DNA of 33,430 nucleotides from an uncultured Burkholderiales bacterium (GTDB lineage: Bacteria; Pseudomonadota; Gammaproteobacteria; Burkholderiales; Burkholderiaceae_C): contig CAIZSE010000125.1 of assembly GCA_903935585.1 (NCBI GenBank), forward strand, positions 1 to 33,430, read 5' to 3'. The translations under genes were made by a program, and so were the position numbers. Each line of letters opens with the position of its first letter. Within the stretch, counting starts at the first letter, position 1. This document shows, in pieces, positions 7,536 to 14,746 of this stretch. The notes below the pieces were generated by a model. The model saw nothing but the letters and a program-made list of their open reading frames with translations, made no database searches and was not told where the DNA came from.

Positions 7536-8408
7536 ATGCACATTCGCTTTACCAAGATGCAAGGGGCCGGCAACGACTTTGTCGTGCTCGACGAGACCCG
7601 TGGCCACCTGGGCCTGAGCGCAGCCCAGTACCGTTTTTTGGCTGACCGCCACTTTGGCGTGGGTGCTGACCAGATCCTGAGCGTGCGCCCTTCACCGGCT
7701 GCCGGGCTGGACTTTGAATACGTGATCCACAACGCCGATGGCGGTGAGGTCGAGCATTGCGGCAACGGGGCGCGTTGCTTTGTGCGTTATGTCCTCGACA
7801 AGGGGCTGACCGACAAAACCACGGTGCGCGTCAAGGTGCAACAAGGCGAGATCGAATTGCACATGAACCCCGATGGCCGAGTGACCGTCAACATGGGTGC
7901 GCCGGTGTTCGACTGGGACCGCGTGCCCTTCAACCCGGTCGGGCTGGTCAGTGACCAAGTGAATGGCTGGCCCGTGTTTGATCTGGCCCTGGGCCAGCCA
8001 GGCATTGCCCGGGTGGCGGTGGTGTCGATGGGCAACCCGCACGCCGTTCAGAGGGTCGACAACGTGGACAGCTTTCCTGTATTGGCCCAAGGCCCCCTGA
8101 TTGAAAATCACCCGGCATTTCCCAAACGGGTGAATGCGGGTTTCATGCAAGTCGTCTCGCGCAGTCAGATCAAGTTGCGGGTGTTCGAGCGCGGCTCGGG
8201 CGAGACGCTGGCGTGCGGTACGGGCGCTTGTGCGGCGGTGGTCGCGGGCATCCGCCAGGGCTGGCTGGGCAACCGTGTCGATGTGCAAACCCACGGCGGC
8301 TCGCTGACCATCGAATGGGCCGGTCAGGCCGACAGCCCGGTGCTGATGACGGGCCCTGCCACCTCCGTTTTTGAGGGCGAAATCGACGTGCCCGATCACC
8401 TTTCCTGA
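7536..8408 (+). CDS. dapF: Diaminopimelate epimerase
   Basis: A 290-residue PLP-independent epimerase converting LL- to meso-diaminopimelate, which feeds both lysine synthesis and MurE. The two catalytic cysteines are visible: Cys75 in HCGNGARCF and Cys227 in ACGTGACAA. The N-terminus [15 protein letters not shown] is the family signature. The ATG at 7536 is chosen because it starts exactly at the conserved [10 protein letters not shown]; longer in-frame extensions upstream run through the promoter region. It heads the order dapF-DUF484-xerC, the same as in enterobacteria. The next gene begins 17 nt downstream. The start probably lies at the 5' end of a leaderless mRNA. Confidence 0.96.
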   Translation: MHIRFTKMQGAGNDFVVLDETRGHLGLSAAQYRFLADRHFGVGADQILSVRPSPAAGLDFEYVIHNADGGEVEHCGNGARCFVRYVLDKGLTDKTTVRVKVQQGEIELHMNPDGRVTVNMGAPVFDWDRVPFNPVGLVSDQVNGWPVFDLALGQPGIARVAVVSMGNPHAVQRVDNVDSFPVLAQGPLIENHPAFPKRVNAGFMQVVSRSQIKLRVFERGSGETLACGTGACAAVVAGIRQGWLGNRVDVQTHGGSLTIEWAGQADSPVLMTGPATSVFEGEIDVPDHLS

Positions 8409-8425
8409 ATTTTTGGAGCCACGAC

Positions 8426-9115
8426 ATGAACCCCTCCGAGCCCATGAGCCCGATCACCGAAGACGACATCGCCGACTACCTGGTGAACACGCCCGATTTT
8501 TTTGAGCGTCACGCCTCTTTGCTGGCATCGGTGCAACTCACGCACCCGCAAAGCCACCGCACTGTGGGCTTGCAAGAGCGCCAGGCGCAAATGCTGCGCG
8601 ACAAGATCAAGGGCTTGGAGCACCGCATCATGGACATGATCCGGCATGGCAACGAAAACATGATCCTGACCGACAAGCTGCACCGCTGGTCGTGCGAACT
8701 GCTGGTCACGCCGCCTGATCACTTGGCCGATTTGGCAGTGGACAACATCCGCGAGTTGTTTCAGGTGCCTCAAGTGGCGTTGCGTTTGTGGTCGCTGCAA
8801 GGTGAATACGCCCAGGCGGCCTGTGCGCAAGGCGTGACGGAAGCGGTGCAAATTTTGGCCACATCGCTGGATACGCCTTATGTCGGACCCAATGCAGGCT
8901 ATGAAGCCGTTCAGTGGTTGGACCAGCCCACACAAGCGGCCTCTTTGGCGTTGCTGGCTTTGCGTGCTGCGCCAGGCCAGCCGGCTTTTGGCTTGCTGGT
9001 TCTGGCATCACCCGACGCGCAGCGCTTCAACAGCCAGATGGGCACCGACTTGCTGGAGCGTCTGGCCGAGCTGGCGGGTGCTGCTTTGTCTGTGTTGCGG
9101 GCACCACAGGCCTGA
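8426..9115 (+). CDS. DUF484 family protein (YigA-like)
   Basis: A 229-residue member of the DUF484/YigA family. It opens with ITEDDIADYLVNTPDFFERH, the family's typical N-terminus, then a helical segment (QERQAQMLRDKIKGLEHRI) and a GAF-like C-terminal domain ending LAELAGAALSVLRAPQA. The molecular function is unknown; the family is almost always found between dapF and xerC, as here, and that context supports the call. The ATG has a GGAG about 8 nt upstream. The stop codon is 3 nt before the xerC start, so the two are probably translated from one message. Confidence 0.88.
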   Translation: MNPSEPMSPITEDDIADYLVNTPDFFERHASLLASVQLTHPQSHRTVGLQERQAQMLRDKIKGLEHRIMDMIRHGNENMILTDKLHRWSCELLVTPPDHLADLAVDNIRELFQVPQVALRLWSLQGEYAQAACAQGVTEAVQILATSLDTPYVGPNAGYEAVQWLDQPTQAASLALLALRAAPGQPAFGLLVLASPDAQRFNSQMGTDLLERLAELAGAALSVLRAPQA

Positions 9116-9118
9116 CCC

Positions 9119-10093
9119 ATGTCGGATGCGGCAAGCACCGATCCGCTGGTGATTCGTTATCTGGCGCATGTGCGTTTTGAAAAGCGTCTGGCCGAGCGCA
9201 CGTGCACCCTTTACCGCCTTGACTTGATTCGGCTGGCCGACATGGCCTTGGCCTCGCAGGTGCCCTTGCTGCAGGTGCAAAGCGGCCATGTGCGCAGATG
9301 GGTGGCGCAGATGCACAGTGCGGGGCGCAGTGGCCGCGGCATTGCCCTTATCTTGTCGGGATGGCGCGGTTTTTACACATGGCTGGGACGCGAAGGCCTG
9401 GTCTCACACAACCCGGTGGTCGATGTGCGTGCGCCACGCGTGGCCAAGCCCTTGCCCAAAGCGCTGGGTGTGGACGAGGCGGTGCAATTGGCCGAGCACG
9501 AAGAAACCGGCGATGACCCATGGCTGGAAGCGCGCGACTCAGCCATGGTGGAGTTGCTTTACGGGTGCGGTCTGCGCATTGCCGAATTGACGGGGCTGGA
9601 TGTGGTGGCGAGCACAGAGGCCAATCGTGCTGGGCGTGGCTGGATTGATTTGCAAAATGCCGAGGTGCAGGTTCAGGGCAAGGGCAGCAAGCGCCGCAGT
9701 GTTCCTTTGGGTCGTTCTGCCATCGAGGCGCTGACCCATTGGCTGGCGGTGCGGCCTCAGTTACCCGGCATGTTGACCCGCTCCGCCACGGGCGCATCGG
9801 CGCTGGCCTTGGCGCTGTTTCCGGGTCGACATGGCACCCGCCTGACGGCGCGCGGTGTGGCACAACGGCTCAAGCGGCGCAGCTTGCTGGCGGGCTTGGC
9901 GACACCCGTGCACCCGCACATGCTGCGCCACTCGTTTGCCAGCCATGTGCTGCAATCCAGCGGTGATTTGCGGGCTGTGCAAGAGCTGCTGGGCCACGCC
10001 AACATCACCACCACGCAGGTGTATACGCGGCTTGATTTTCAGCATCTGGCCAAGGCCTATGACGCCGCGCACCCTCGGGCCAAACGCAAATGA
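9119..10093 (+). CDS. xerC: Tyrosine site-specific recombinase XerC
   Basis: 324 residues. With XerD it resolves chromosome dimers at dif near the division septum. The SAM-like N-terminal core-binding domain is about residues 8-100. The catalytic domain carries Arg153 (GCGLRIAELTGLD), Lys188 (QGKGSKRRSVPLG), His267-x-x-Arg270 (HMLRHSFASH), the LGHANITTT motif and the nucleophile Tyr302 (TQVYTRLD). The length is normal for XerC. XerC rather than XerD is chosen because of the dapF-DUF484-xerC context. No dif-like site was recognised in this window. Confidence 0.94.
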   Translation: MSDAASTDPLVIRYLAHVRFEKRLAERTCTLYRLDLIRLADMALASQVPLLQVQSGHVRRWVAQMHSAGRSGRGIALILSGWRGFYTWLGREGLVSHNPVVDVRAPRVAKPLPKALGVDEAVQLAEHEETGDDPWLEARDSAMVELLYGCGLRIAELTGLDVVASTEANRAGRGWIDLQNAEVQVQGKGSKRRSVPLGRSAIEALTHWLAVRPQLPGMLTRSATGASALALALFPGRHGTRLTARGVAQRLKRRSLLAGLATPVHPHMLRHSFASHVLQSSGDLRAVQELLGHANITTTQVYTRLDFQHLAKAYDAAHPRAKRK

Positions 10094-10213
10094 GTCCTCG
10101 GTGCCGAAGCACTGACCAGGCGTGAGGCCAAGCCCTGCGGGTACACGGCGGGTTTGAATTCATCGCTACACTCCCCAACTCTTGTCTTTTGACCTTTTGA
10201 GCGGAATTGCGCC

Positions 10214-11305
10214 ATGTCCCTGATCCCCACCACCATCCTCACCGGCTTTCTCGGTTCGGGCAAAACCACACTGCTCAAGCGCGTGCTGTCCGAGGCCCAC
10301 GGCCAGAAAATCGCGGTGATTGAGAACGAGTTTGGCGAGGAGAACATCGACACCGAGATCCTGGTGTCGGAAACCAATGAGCAAATCATTCAGATGAGCA
10401 ACGGCTGCATCTGCTGCACGATCCGCGAAGACCTGCGTGCCACTTTGCAGTTGCTGGCTGCCAAACGCCGCAAGGGCCTGCTGAACTTTGACCGCATCGT
10501 GATCGAGACCACCGGCTTGGCCGATCCGGGACCTGTGGCCCAAACGTTTTTCATGGACGATGAGATCGCCGAGACTTTTTTGCTCGACTCGATCCTGACT
10601 TTGGTGGATGCCAAGCATGCTGCCCAGCAACTGAACGACCGGCAGGAGGCCCGTCGGCAGGTGGGTTTTGCGGACCAGATTTTCATCAGCAAGGCCGATC
10701 TGGTGCCGGCGCAAGAACTCGACGCCCTGCAACACCGCCTGAAACACATGAACCCGCGTGCGCCGCAAAAAGTGGTGCATTTTGGTGAGGTGGCGCTGTC
10801 GGAAGTGTTCGACCTCAAGGGATTCAACCTGAACGCCAAGCTGGACATCGACCCTGACTTTTTGAATGAAGATGCGCATGACCATGTGCATGGTGATGAC
10901 TGCGACCACCCTTCACACCAGCATGACCACGACCATGGCGAACATGGCGACCACCCCTCGCATGACCATGAAAAGGGCCAAGGACAAGGCCATCACCACC
11001 ACCACGACGACGATGTGAAAAGCTTTGTTTTCAGGTCGGACAAGGCGTTTGAGCCAGCCAAGCTGGAAGACTTTCTGGGTGCCATCGTCAACATTTACGG
11101 CCCTCGCATGCTGCGCTACAAAGGCGTGCTCAACATGCGCGGCACCGAGCGCAAGGTGATTTTCCAGGGGGTGCACCAACTCATGGGCAGCGATCTCGGT
11201 CCCATGTGGGCTGAGGGTGAGGCCAAAATGAGCAAGATGGTGTTCATTGGCATCGATTTGCCCAAGGACATTCTGTTGCAAGGCCTGGAGCAGTGCCTCG
11301 TCTGA
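10214..11305 (+). CDS. CobW/ZNG1-type GTPase with His-rich metal-binding segment
   Basis: A 363-residue G3E-family P-loop GTPase (COG0523). Walker A is GFLGSGKTT (residues 11-19), the metal-binding CxCC motif is Cys65-Ile-Cys67-Cys68 in SNGCICCTIRED, Walker B-like ETTGLADPGP follows, and the guanine motif appears as SKADL. Between about residues 219 and 267 lies an Asp/His-rich stretch of many HD and HH pairs, then a CobW C-terminal domain (FVFRSDKAF to LGPMW). Members of this family hand zinc, cobalt or iron-site metals to client proteins; the metal here is not determined, though zinc is most likely. No Zur box or B12 riboswitch is visible upstream. The ATG is chosen for its match to the family start. 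The nearest downstream gene is dksA. Confidence 0.87.
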   Translation: MSLIPTTILTGFLGSGKTTLLKRVLSEAHGQKIAVIENEFGEENIDTEILVSETNEQIIQMSNGCICCTIREDLRATLQLLAAKRRKGLLNFDRIVIETTGLADPGPVAQTFFMDDEIAETFLLDSILTLVDAKHAAQQLNDRQEARRQVGFADQIFISKADLVPAQELDALQHRLKHMNPRAPQKVVHFGEVALSEVFDLKGFNLNAKLDIDPDFLNEDAHDHVHGDDCDHPSHQHDHDHGEHGDHPSHDHEKGQGQGHHHHHDDDVKSFVFRSDKAFEPAKLEDFLGAIVNIYGPRMLRYKGVLNMRGTERKVIFQGVHQLMGSDLGPMWAEGEAKMSKMVFIGIDLPKDILLQGLEQCLV

Positions 11306-11315
11306 TGGGCTTGGC

Positions 11316-11345
11316 GCCACATAAGCTGCCTTTATGGCAATTTTT
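11316..11345 (+). terminator. Weak candidate terminator after the CobW-type GTPase gene
   Basis: GCC-ac-ATAA pairs with TTAT-GGC around a 7-nt loop and is followed by AATTTTT. The stem is short (7 bp with a bulge), so partial readthrough into dksA is possible. Confidence 0.35.
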
Positions 11346-11396
11346 GCGATCTTGTCTTTAATCGTCTGCCTGGCATTTTTTGATCCTTCTTATCGC

Positions 11397-11467
11397 TACA
11401 ATCGCCCGCCTGAAGCCCCCCCTTTTTGGCAAGGCTGGTGAACCCTGTAAGGTCTATAGCAGGGGTT
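11397..11467 (+). promoter_or_regulatory. dksA leader: -10-like hexamer and hairpin
   Basis: TACAAT at 11397-11402 is a plausible -10. Downstream, AACCCTG (11441-11447) pairs with CAGGGGTT (11460-11467) with one bulged G. The predicted leader to the GTG at 11557 is about 150 nt, long enough for post-transcriptional control. The -35 is unclear. Confidence 0.3.
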
Positions 11468-11556
11468 TGAAATGCAAATGAACAGGTTTTCCAATCGGTT
11501 GCTGCTGTGTGGCAAGGGGTTTGGGCCTGCCCTTTCACACGGCCAGGAGACAAGAC

Positions 11557-12741
11557 GTGAAGACCGCGAACAAAAAAACAACGACAAAAGTGATTGCAAG
11601 CAAGGCGAAAACGAAGCTGGCACCGGTTAAAAAGGTGGCCCCTGCCAAGCCTGCACAGGTTAAAAAGTCTGCGCCGTCCAAACCTGCACCGGTCAAAAAG
11701 TCGGTCACCTCCAAATCTGCATTGGTCAAAAAGACGGCACCTTCAAAAGCCCTGCCCACCAAAAAGCCCGTGCCTGCCAAGCCGGTGTCACCAGGCAAGG
11801 GCGCTGTCAAAGCCTCGCCCGGCACCAAAGCCGCAACGAAAACCAAAACAACCACACCTGCCTCTAAGCCTGGCAAGCAATCCAAGCCTGCCGTTGTGCC
11901 TTCCAAGGTGGCAGCTTCCAAAAACAAACCCAAAGCGGCAGTGCCGATCGCTCAAAAAGCAGTCACTGTTGCACCGAAGTCGACCCCAGCCCCCAAGGCC
12001 AAGGTCAAACCTGCACCTTCTCCTCAAAAGAAGACCCCCGTACCTGAAGCGAAACCTATGACTGTTAAAAAAGTGGCGACACTGGCCCCTCCGGTCGCCC
12101 AAGCTGCCGTGATGGCAGTGGCACCCGTTGGACCCGATCAATTGATTCGGTCCACCCGACCTTCTGCGCGTTTGGCCCAGATCACCGTGCCCTCCCTGCC
12201 TCCTGCGGTGGCCTCTACTGCCGCCAAGGCCAGTTTCATGCCCAGCGCCCCCGTGGTGACCGTCTCTGCACCTTTTGCGCCGATCAAGAAAGACCCCAAG
12301 CTGGCCAACAACTGGAAGACCAAGCCGGTCGAGGGCCTGACCGATGCCGAAATTCTGGCCATGCCCGACTCGGAGTACATGAACAAGGTGCAAATGGCGT
12401 ATTTCCGCCGCAAGCTGTCCATCTTGAAGCAAGAAATCCTGAACAGTGCCGGCGCAACCACCGAGCATTTGCGCGAAGACACCGTGGTGGTGCCTGATCC
12501 TGCAGACCGCGCCACCATTGAAGAAGAGCATGCACTGGAACTTCGCACCCGTGACCGTGAGCGCAAGCTGCTCAAGAAAATCGAGCAATCCATTGGCTTG
12601 ATCGACTCGGGCGAATATGGCTACTGCGATGAAACCGGCGAGCCGATCGGAGTAGGCCGATTGCTGGCCCGTCCCACCGCGACCTTGTCACTTGAAGCCC
12701 AGCAACGGCGTGAGTTGAAGCAAAAAATGTTCGGTGATTGA
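11557..12741 (+). CDS. dksA: RNA polymerase-binding factor DksA with long Lys/Ala/Pro-rich N-terminal tail
   Basis: 394 residues from a GTG start, chosen because AGGAG lies 7 nt upstream (11545-11549). The last 130 or so residues are DksA: YMNKVQMAYFRRKL begins the coiled coil, DPADRATIEEEHALELRTRD carries the acidic tip region, and GYCDETGEPIG starts the zinc-finger-like globule. Of the four zinc cysteines only Cys357 remains; the others are Thr360, Ser378 and Ala381, a pattern known in alpha-/betaproteobacterial DksA. The first 260 or so residues are low-complexity and strongly basic, with five 11-residue VKK repeats, resembling bacterial histone-H1-like tails. E. coli DksA is 151 residues. 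DksA with ppGpp tunes rRNA and amino-acid promoters; the tail may add nonspecific DNA or RNA binding (inference). Confidence 0.92.
   Translation: MKTANKKTTTKVIASKAKTKLAPVKKVAPAKPAQVKKSAPSKPAPVKKSVTSKSALVKKTAPSKALPTKKPVPAKPVSPGKGAVKASPGTKAATKTKTTTPASKPGKQSKPAVVPSKVAASKNKPKAAVPIAQKAVTVAPKSTPAPKAKVKPAPSPQKKTPVPEAKPMTVKKVATLAPPVAQAAVMAVAPVGPDQLIRSTRPSARLAQITVPSLPPAVASTAAKASFMPSAPVVTVSAPFAPIKKDPKLANNWKTKPVEGLTDAEILAMPDSEYMNKVQMAYFRRKLSILKQEILNSAGATTEHLREDTVVVPDPADRATIEEEHALELRTRDRERKLLKKIEQSIGLIDSGEYGYCDETGEPIGVGRLLARPTATLSLEAQQRRELKQKMFGD
11614..11778 (+). repeat. 33-bp degenerate coding repeat (five copies)
   Basis: It encodes five tandem 11-residue units of the form K-x-A-x-V-K-K-x-x-x-S/A in the DksA tail (KLAPVKKVAPA, KPAQVKKSAPS, KPAPVKKSVTS, KSALVKKTAPS, KALPTKKPVPA), residues 20-74. 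The copies have diverged in sequence but keep the period and the KK pair. Confidence 0.85.
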
Positions 12742-12766
12742 GCTGAGCCCCCACTTGCCAAACCTG

Positions 12767-12791
12767 AAAACCCCTTTGCAGGGGTTTTTTT
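12767..12791 (+). terminator. Intrinsic terminator of dksA
   Basis: aaaacccc pairs with ggggtttt around a 6-nt loop (tttgca) and continues into a run of seven T. It ends the dksA transcript 26 nt after its stop. Confidence 0.9.
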
Positions 12792-13014
12792 ACGTCAGGA
12801 CGCAAACCTTCAAAACTGAAAACAGCGAGCTTCTCTTGAAGATTTTCATATTTTTGATTTTTTTAAAATCCTTCACAGGTTACTTTCATTGCCTCTCGTA
12901 AGTCCCTAATTTACATAGAAATTCCTGATTTTTCTGGGTGCGGTTCCCACGCTAAGCCCTTGATTTCATTGAAAAAAATCGATCTATACCTACTGAGTTG
13001 GCTTGAATTCCTGA
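12792..13014. other. AT-rich intergenic region upstream of the dcw operon
   Basis: Between the dksA terminator and the mraZ operator lies a stretch clearly richer in A and T than its surroundings, with T- and A-runs at 12849-12868. I see no gene. -10-like hexamers (TAAAAT at 12864) and -35-like hexamers (TTTACA at 12910, TTGAAA at 12969) occur, but none forms a well-spaced pair. It may hold extra dcw promoters. Confidence 0.5.
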
Positions 13015-13053
13015 TACAGTGCAAAAAAGTGCAATTAAGTGGGGAAAAGTGTC
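13015..13053 (+). promoter_or_regulatory. mraZ promoter -10 and MraZ operator (four 10-bp-spaced GTG boxes)
   Basis: TACAGT at 13015-13020 is a probable -10. Overlapping it, the boxes gtgca, gtgca, gtggg and gtgtc start at 13019, 13029, 13039 and 13049, exactly 10 bp apart with A-rich spacers. MraZ rings are known to bind 5-bp direct repeats separated by 5 bp upstream of their own gene, so this is the expected autorepression site. It ends 36 nt before the mraZ start. Confidence 0.75.
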
Positions 13054-13089
13054 TCTGCCTGCGCGATTCAACTGGAAAAGGTCGTTACC

Positions 13090-13518
13090 GTGTTTCAAGG
13101 GGCTTCATCACTGAGTCTGGATGCCAAGGGGCGGTTGTCTGTACCGACCCGGCACCGTGACGTCCTGAGCGCCACGGCGCAGGGTCAGTTGACCATCACC
13201 AAGCACCCGCACGGCTGTCTGATGGTTTTTCCACGGACCGAGTGGGAAAAGTTTCGTGAGCGAATTGCCCAGTTGCCCATGTCCGCCCAATGGTGGAAGC
13301 GCATCTTTTTGGGCAATGCCATGGATGTGGAGATGGATGGCACGGGGCGTGTGCTGATTTCACCCGAGTTGCGGCAGGCTGCCGGCATTTCCAAAGACAC
13401 CATGCTGTTGGGCATGGGCAATCACTTTGAATTGTGGGACAAAGCGACGTATGAAGCGCAAGAGGCGCAGGCCATGCAGGGCGCCATGCCTGATGTGTTC
13501 AAGGACTTTTCCTTTTGA
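13090..13518 (+). CDS. mraZ: Transcriptional regulator MraZ
   Basis: 142 residues, the first gene of the dcw cluster. Two AbrB-like swapped-hairpin domains are visible: [16 protein letters not shown] (about residues 8-23) and [19 protein letters not shown] (about 81-99), both with the DxxGR core. MraZ forms ring oligomers and represses its own operon through repeats upstream, which are present at 13019-13053. The GTG start is preferred because the protein then begins [10 protein letters not shown] as in the family and AAGG lies 8 nt upstream; an upstream ATG at 13039 would lie inside the operator. rsmH follows after 5 nt. Confidence 0.95.
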   Translation: MFQGASSLSLDAKGRLSVPTRHRDVLSATAQGQLTITKHPHGCLMVFPRTEWEKFRERIAQLPMSAQWWKRIFLGNAMDVEMDGTGRVLISPELRQAAGISKDTMLLGMGNHFELWDKATYEAQEAQAMQGAMPDVFKDFSF

Positions 13519-13523
13519 ACGCC

Positions 13524-14453
13524 ATGACCCCTGCTGAATTGACCCACACGACGGTACTTTTGAGCGAAGCTGTGGATGAATTGCTCCAGGCTGCAGCAGG
13601 CGCGGACGGTTCTTATGTGGATGCCACATTCGGCCGTGGCGGCCATTCTCGCTTGATCCTTTCGCGTCTGTCGGCGCAGGGCCGGTTGCAAGCCTTTGAC
13701 AAAGACCTCGAGGCGATTGCCGAGGCTGGGCGCATTGACGATGCCCGCTTTTCGATCCGTCACGAAGGTTTTTCGCATCTGGGTGAGTTACCGCCTGGCA
13801 GCATCGATGGTGTGCTGATGGACCTGGGCATCAGCTCCCCCCAGATCGACAGCCCCGAGAGGGGTTTTTCTTTTCGTTTTGAGGGCCCGCTCGACATGCG
13901 CATGGACACCACGCGCGGAGAAAGTGTGGCCGATTGGCTGGCAACAGCCACGGTGGATCAAATCACGGAGGTGATACGTGACTATGGCGAAGAACGGTTT
14001 GCTGTTCAGATTGCAAAGGCGCTTGTGGCTCGCCGACAAGAGCGGGGCCCAATTTCAACCACCACCGATTTGGCCCAGCTCGTGGCTGACACGGTCAAAA
14101 CCCGCGAGCCGGGCCAGAACCCTGCAACGCGGACATTTCAGGCTTTTCGGATTTTCATCAATGCAGAGCTTGCGGAGCTCGAACAAGCGCTAAAAGCCAG
14201 CTTGCATGTGCTGGCGCCGGGTGGCCGCCTGGTGGTGATCAGTTTCCATTCGCTGGAAGACCGCATCGTCAAACAATTCATGGCCAAGCACTCCAAAGAA
14301 GTGGTGGACCGGCGTGTTCCTTTTGCAGAACCCGTAAAGATGCGCTTGAAAACCTGTGGGCGTGTGCGCCCCAGTGAAGCCGAGGTGCGTGGCAACCCCC
14401 GCTCGCGCAGCGCGATCATGCGCATGGCTGAGCGAACCGAGGTGCCTGCATGA
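13524..14453 (+). CDS. rsmH: 16S rRNA (cytosine1402-N4)-methyltransferase RsmH (MraW)
   Basis: 309 residues. It methylates N4 of C1402 in the 16S rRNA P-site using SAM. The motifs [14 protein letters not shown] (SAM loop), [25 protein letters not shown] and [14 protein letters not shown] are all present in order. The ATG at 13524 is chosen over a TTG at 13515 that overlaps the mraZ stop. Its last four bases form the ATGA overlap with ftsL, indicating coupled translation. Confidence 0.95.
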   Translation: MTPAELTHTTVLLSEAVDELLQAAAGADGSYVDATFGRGGHSRLILSRLSAQGRLQAFDKDLEAIAEAGRIDDARFSIRHEGFSHLGELPPGSIDGVLMDLGISSPQIDSPERGFSFRFEGPLDMRMDTTRGESVADWLATATVDQITEVIRDYGEERFAVQIAKALVARRQERGPISTTTDLAQLVADTVKTREPGQNPATRTFQAFRIFINAELAELEQALKASLHVLAPGGRLVVISFHSLEDRIVKQFMAKHSKEVVDRRVPFAEPVKMRLKTCGRVRPSEAEVRGNPRSRSAIMRMAERTEVPA

Positions 14454-14746
14454 CCCGCCTGAGCGTTTTTTTGTTGCTGGCGGTATTGGTCAGTGCCCTG
14501 GTTTTGGTGCACAGCCAGTACGAAACCCGGCGCGTGTTCATGGCACTGGAGTCGGCACGCAAAGAAGCCAAACGGCTGGAGATCGATCAGGACCGGCTGC
14601 AGGTTGAGCGCAGAGCCCAGGCGACCCCCTTGCGTGTCGAGCAAATCGCACGGCAGCAGTTGCAAATGCGTCCTGCCTCGCCTGCCATCACTCAATACGT
14701 GTCGGCCAAAGAAGCCACTGGCCCGGTCAAGGAGGCTCGACAATGA
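14450..14746 (+). CDS. ftsL: Cell division protein FtsL
   Basis: A 98-residue bitopic membrane protein. A short cytoplasmic start is followed by one transmembrane helix (about 4-22, [20 protein letters not shown]) and a periplasmic coiled coil (about 25-60, rich in Glu, Arg and Lys heptads). It scaffolds FtsB and FtsQ in the divisome and helps activate FtsWI. It overlaps rsmH and ftsI by 4 nt each. The identity rests on size, topology and position; FtsL sequences are weakly conserved. Confidence 0.9.
   Translation: MTRLSVFLLLAVLVSALVLVHSQYETRRVFMALESARKEAKRLEIDQDRLQVERRAQATPLRVEQIARQQLQMRPASPAITQYVSAKEATGPVKEARQ

Noticed and set aside
9119-10093. Integrase of a mobile element
   Set aside because: The tyrosine recombinase sits in the dapF-DUF484-xerC core context, with no attachment-site repeats or phage genes nearby, so it is XerC.
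10167-10172. TACACT as a promoter for the CobW-type gene
   Set aside because: No -35 at a usable distance and only a moderate -10 match; too weak to list as a feature.
11472-11630. 52-codon ORF in the dksA leader overlapping the dksA start in another frame
   Set aside because: It has only an AGGGG-like site before it, no recognisable product, and its second half is simply the alternate frame of the Lys-rich dksA repeats.
11614-11778. CRISPR-like array in the dksA tail
   Set aside because: The repeats are degenerate, in frame and without spacers; they are protein-coding repeats.
13039-13092. Upstream ATG start for mraZ
   Set aside because: It lies within the third MraZ box and would add 17 residues not seen in the family; the GTG at 13090 has a ribosome site.
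12960-13160. 66-codon ORF across the mraZ promoter
   Set aside because: It would run through the MraZ operator and into mraZ in another frame; no family features.
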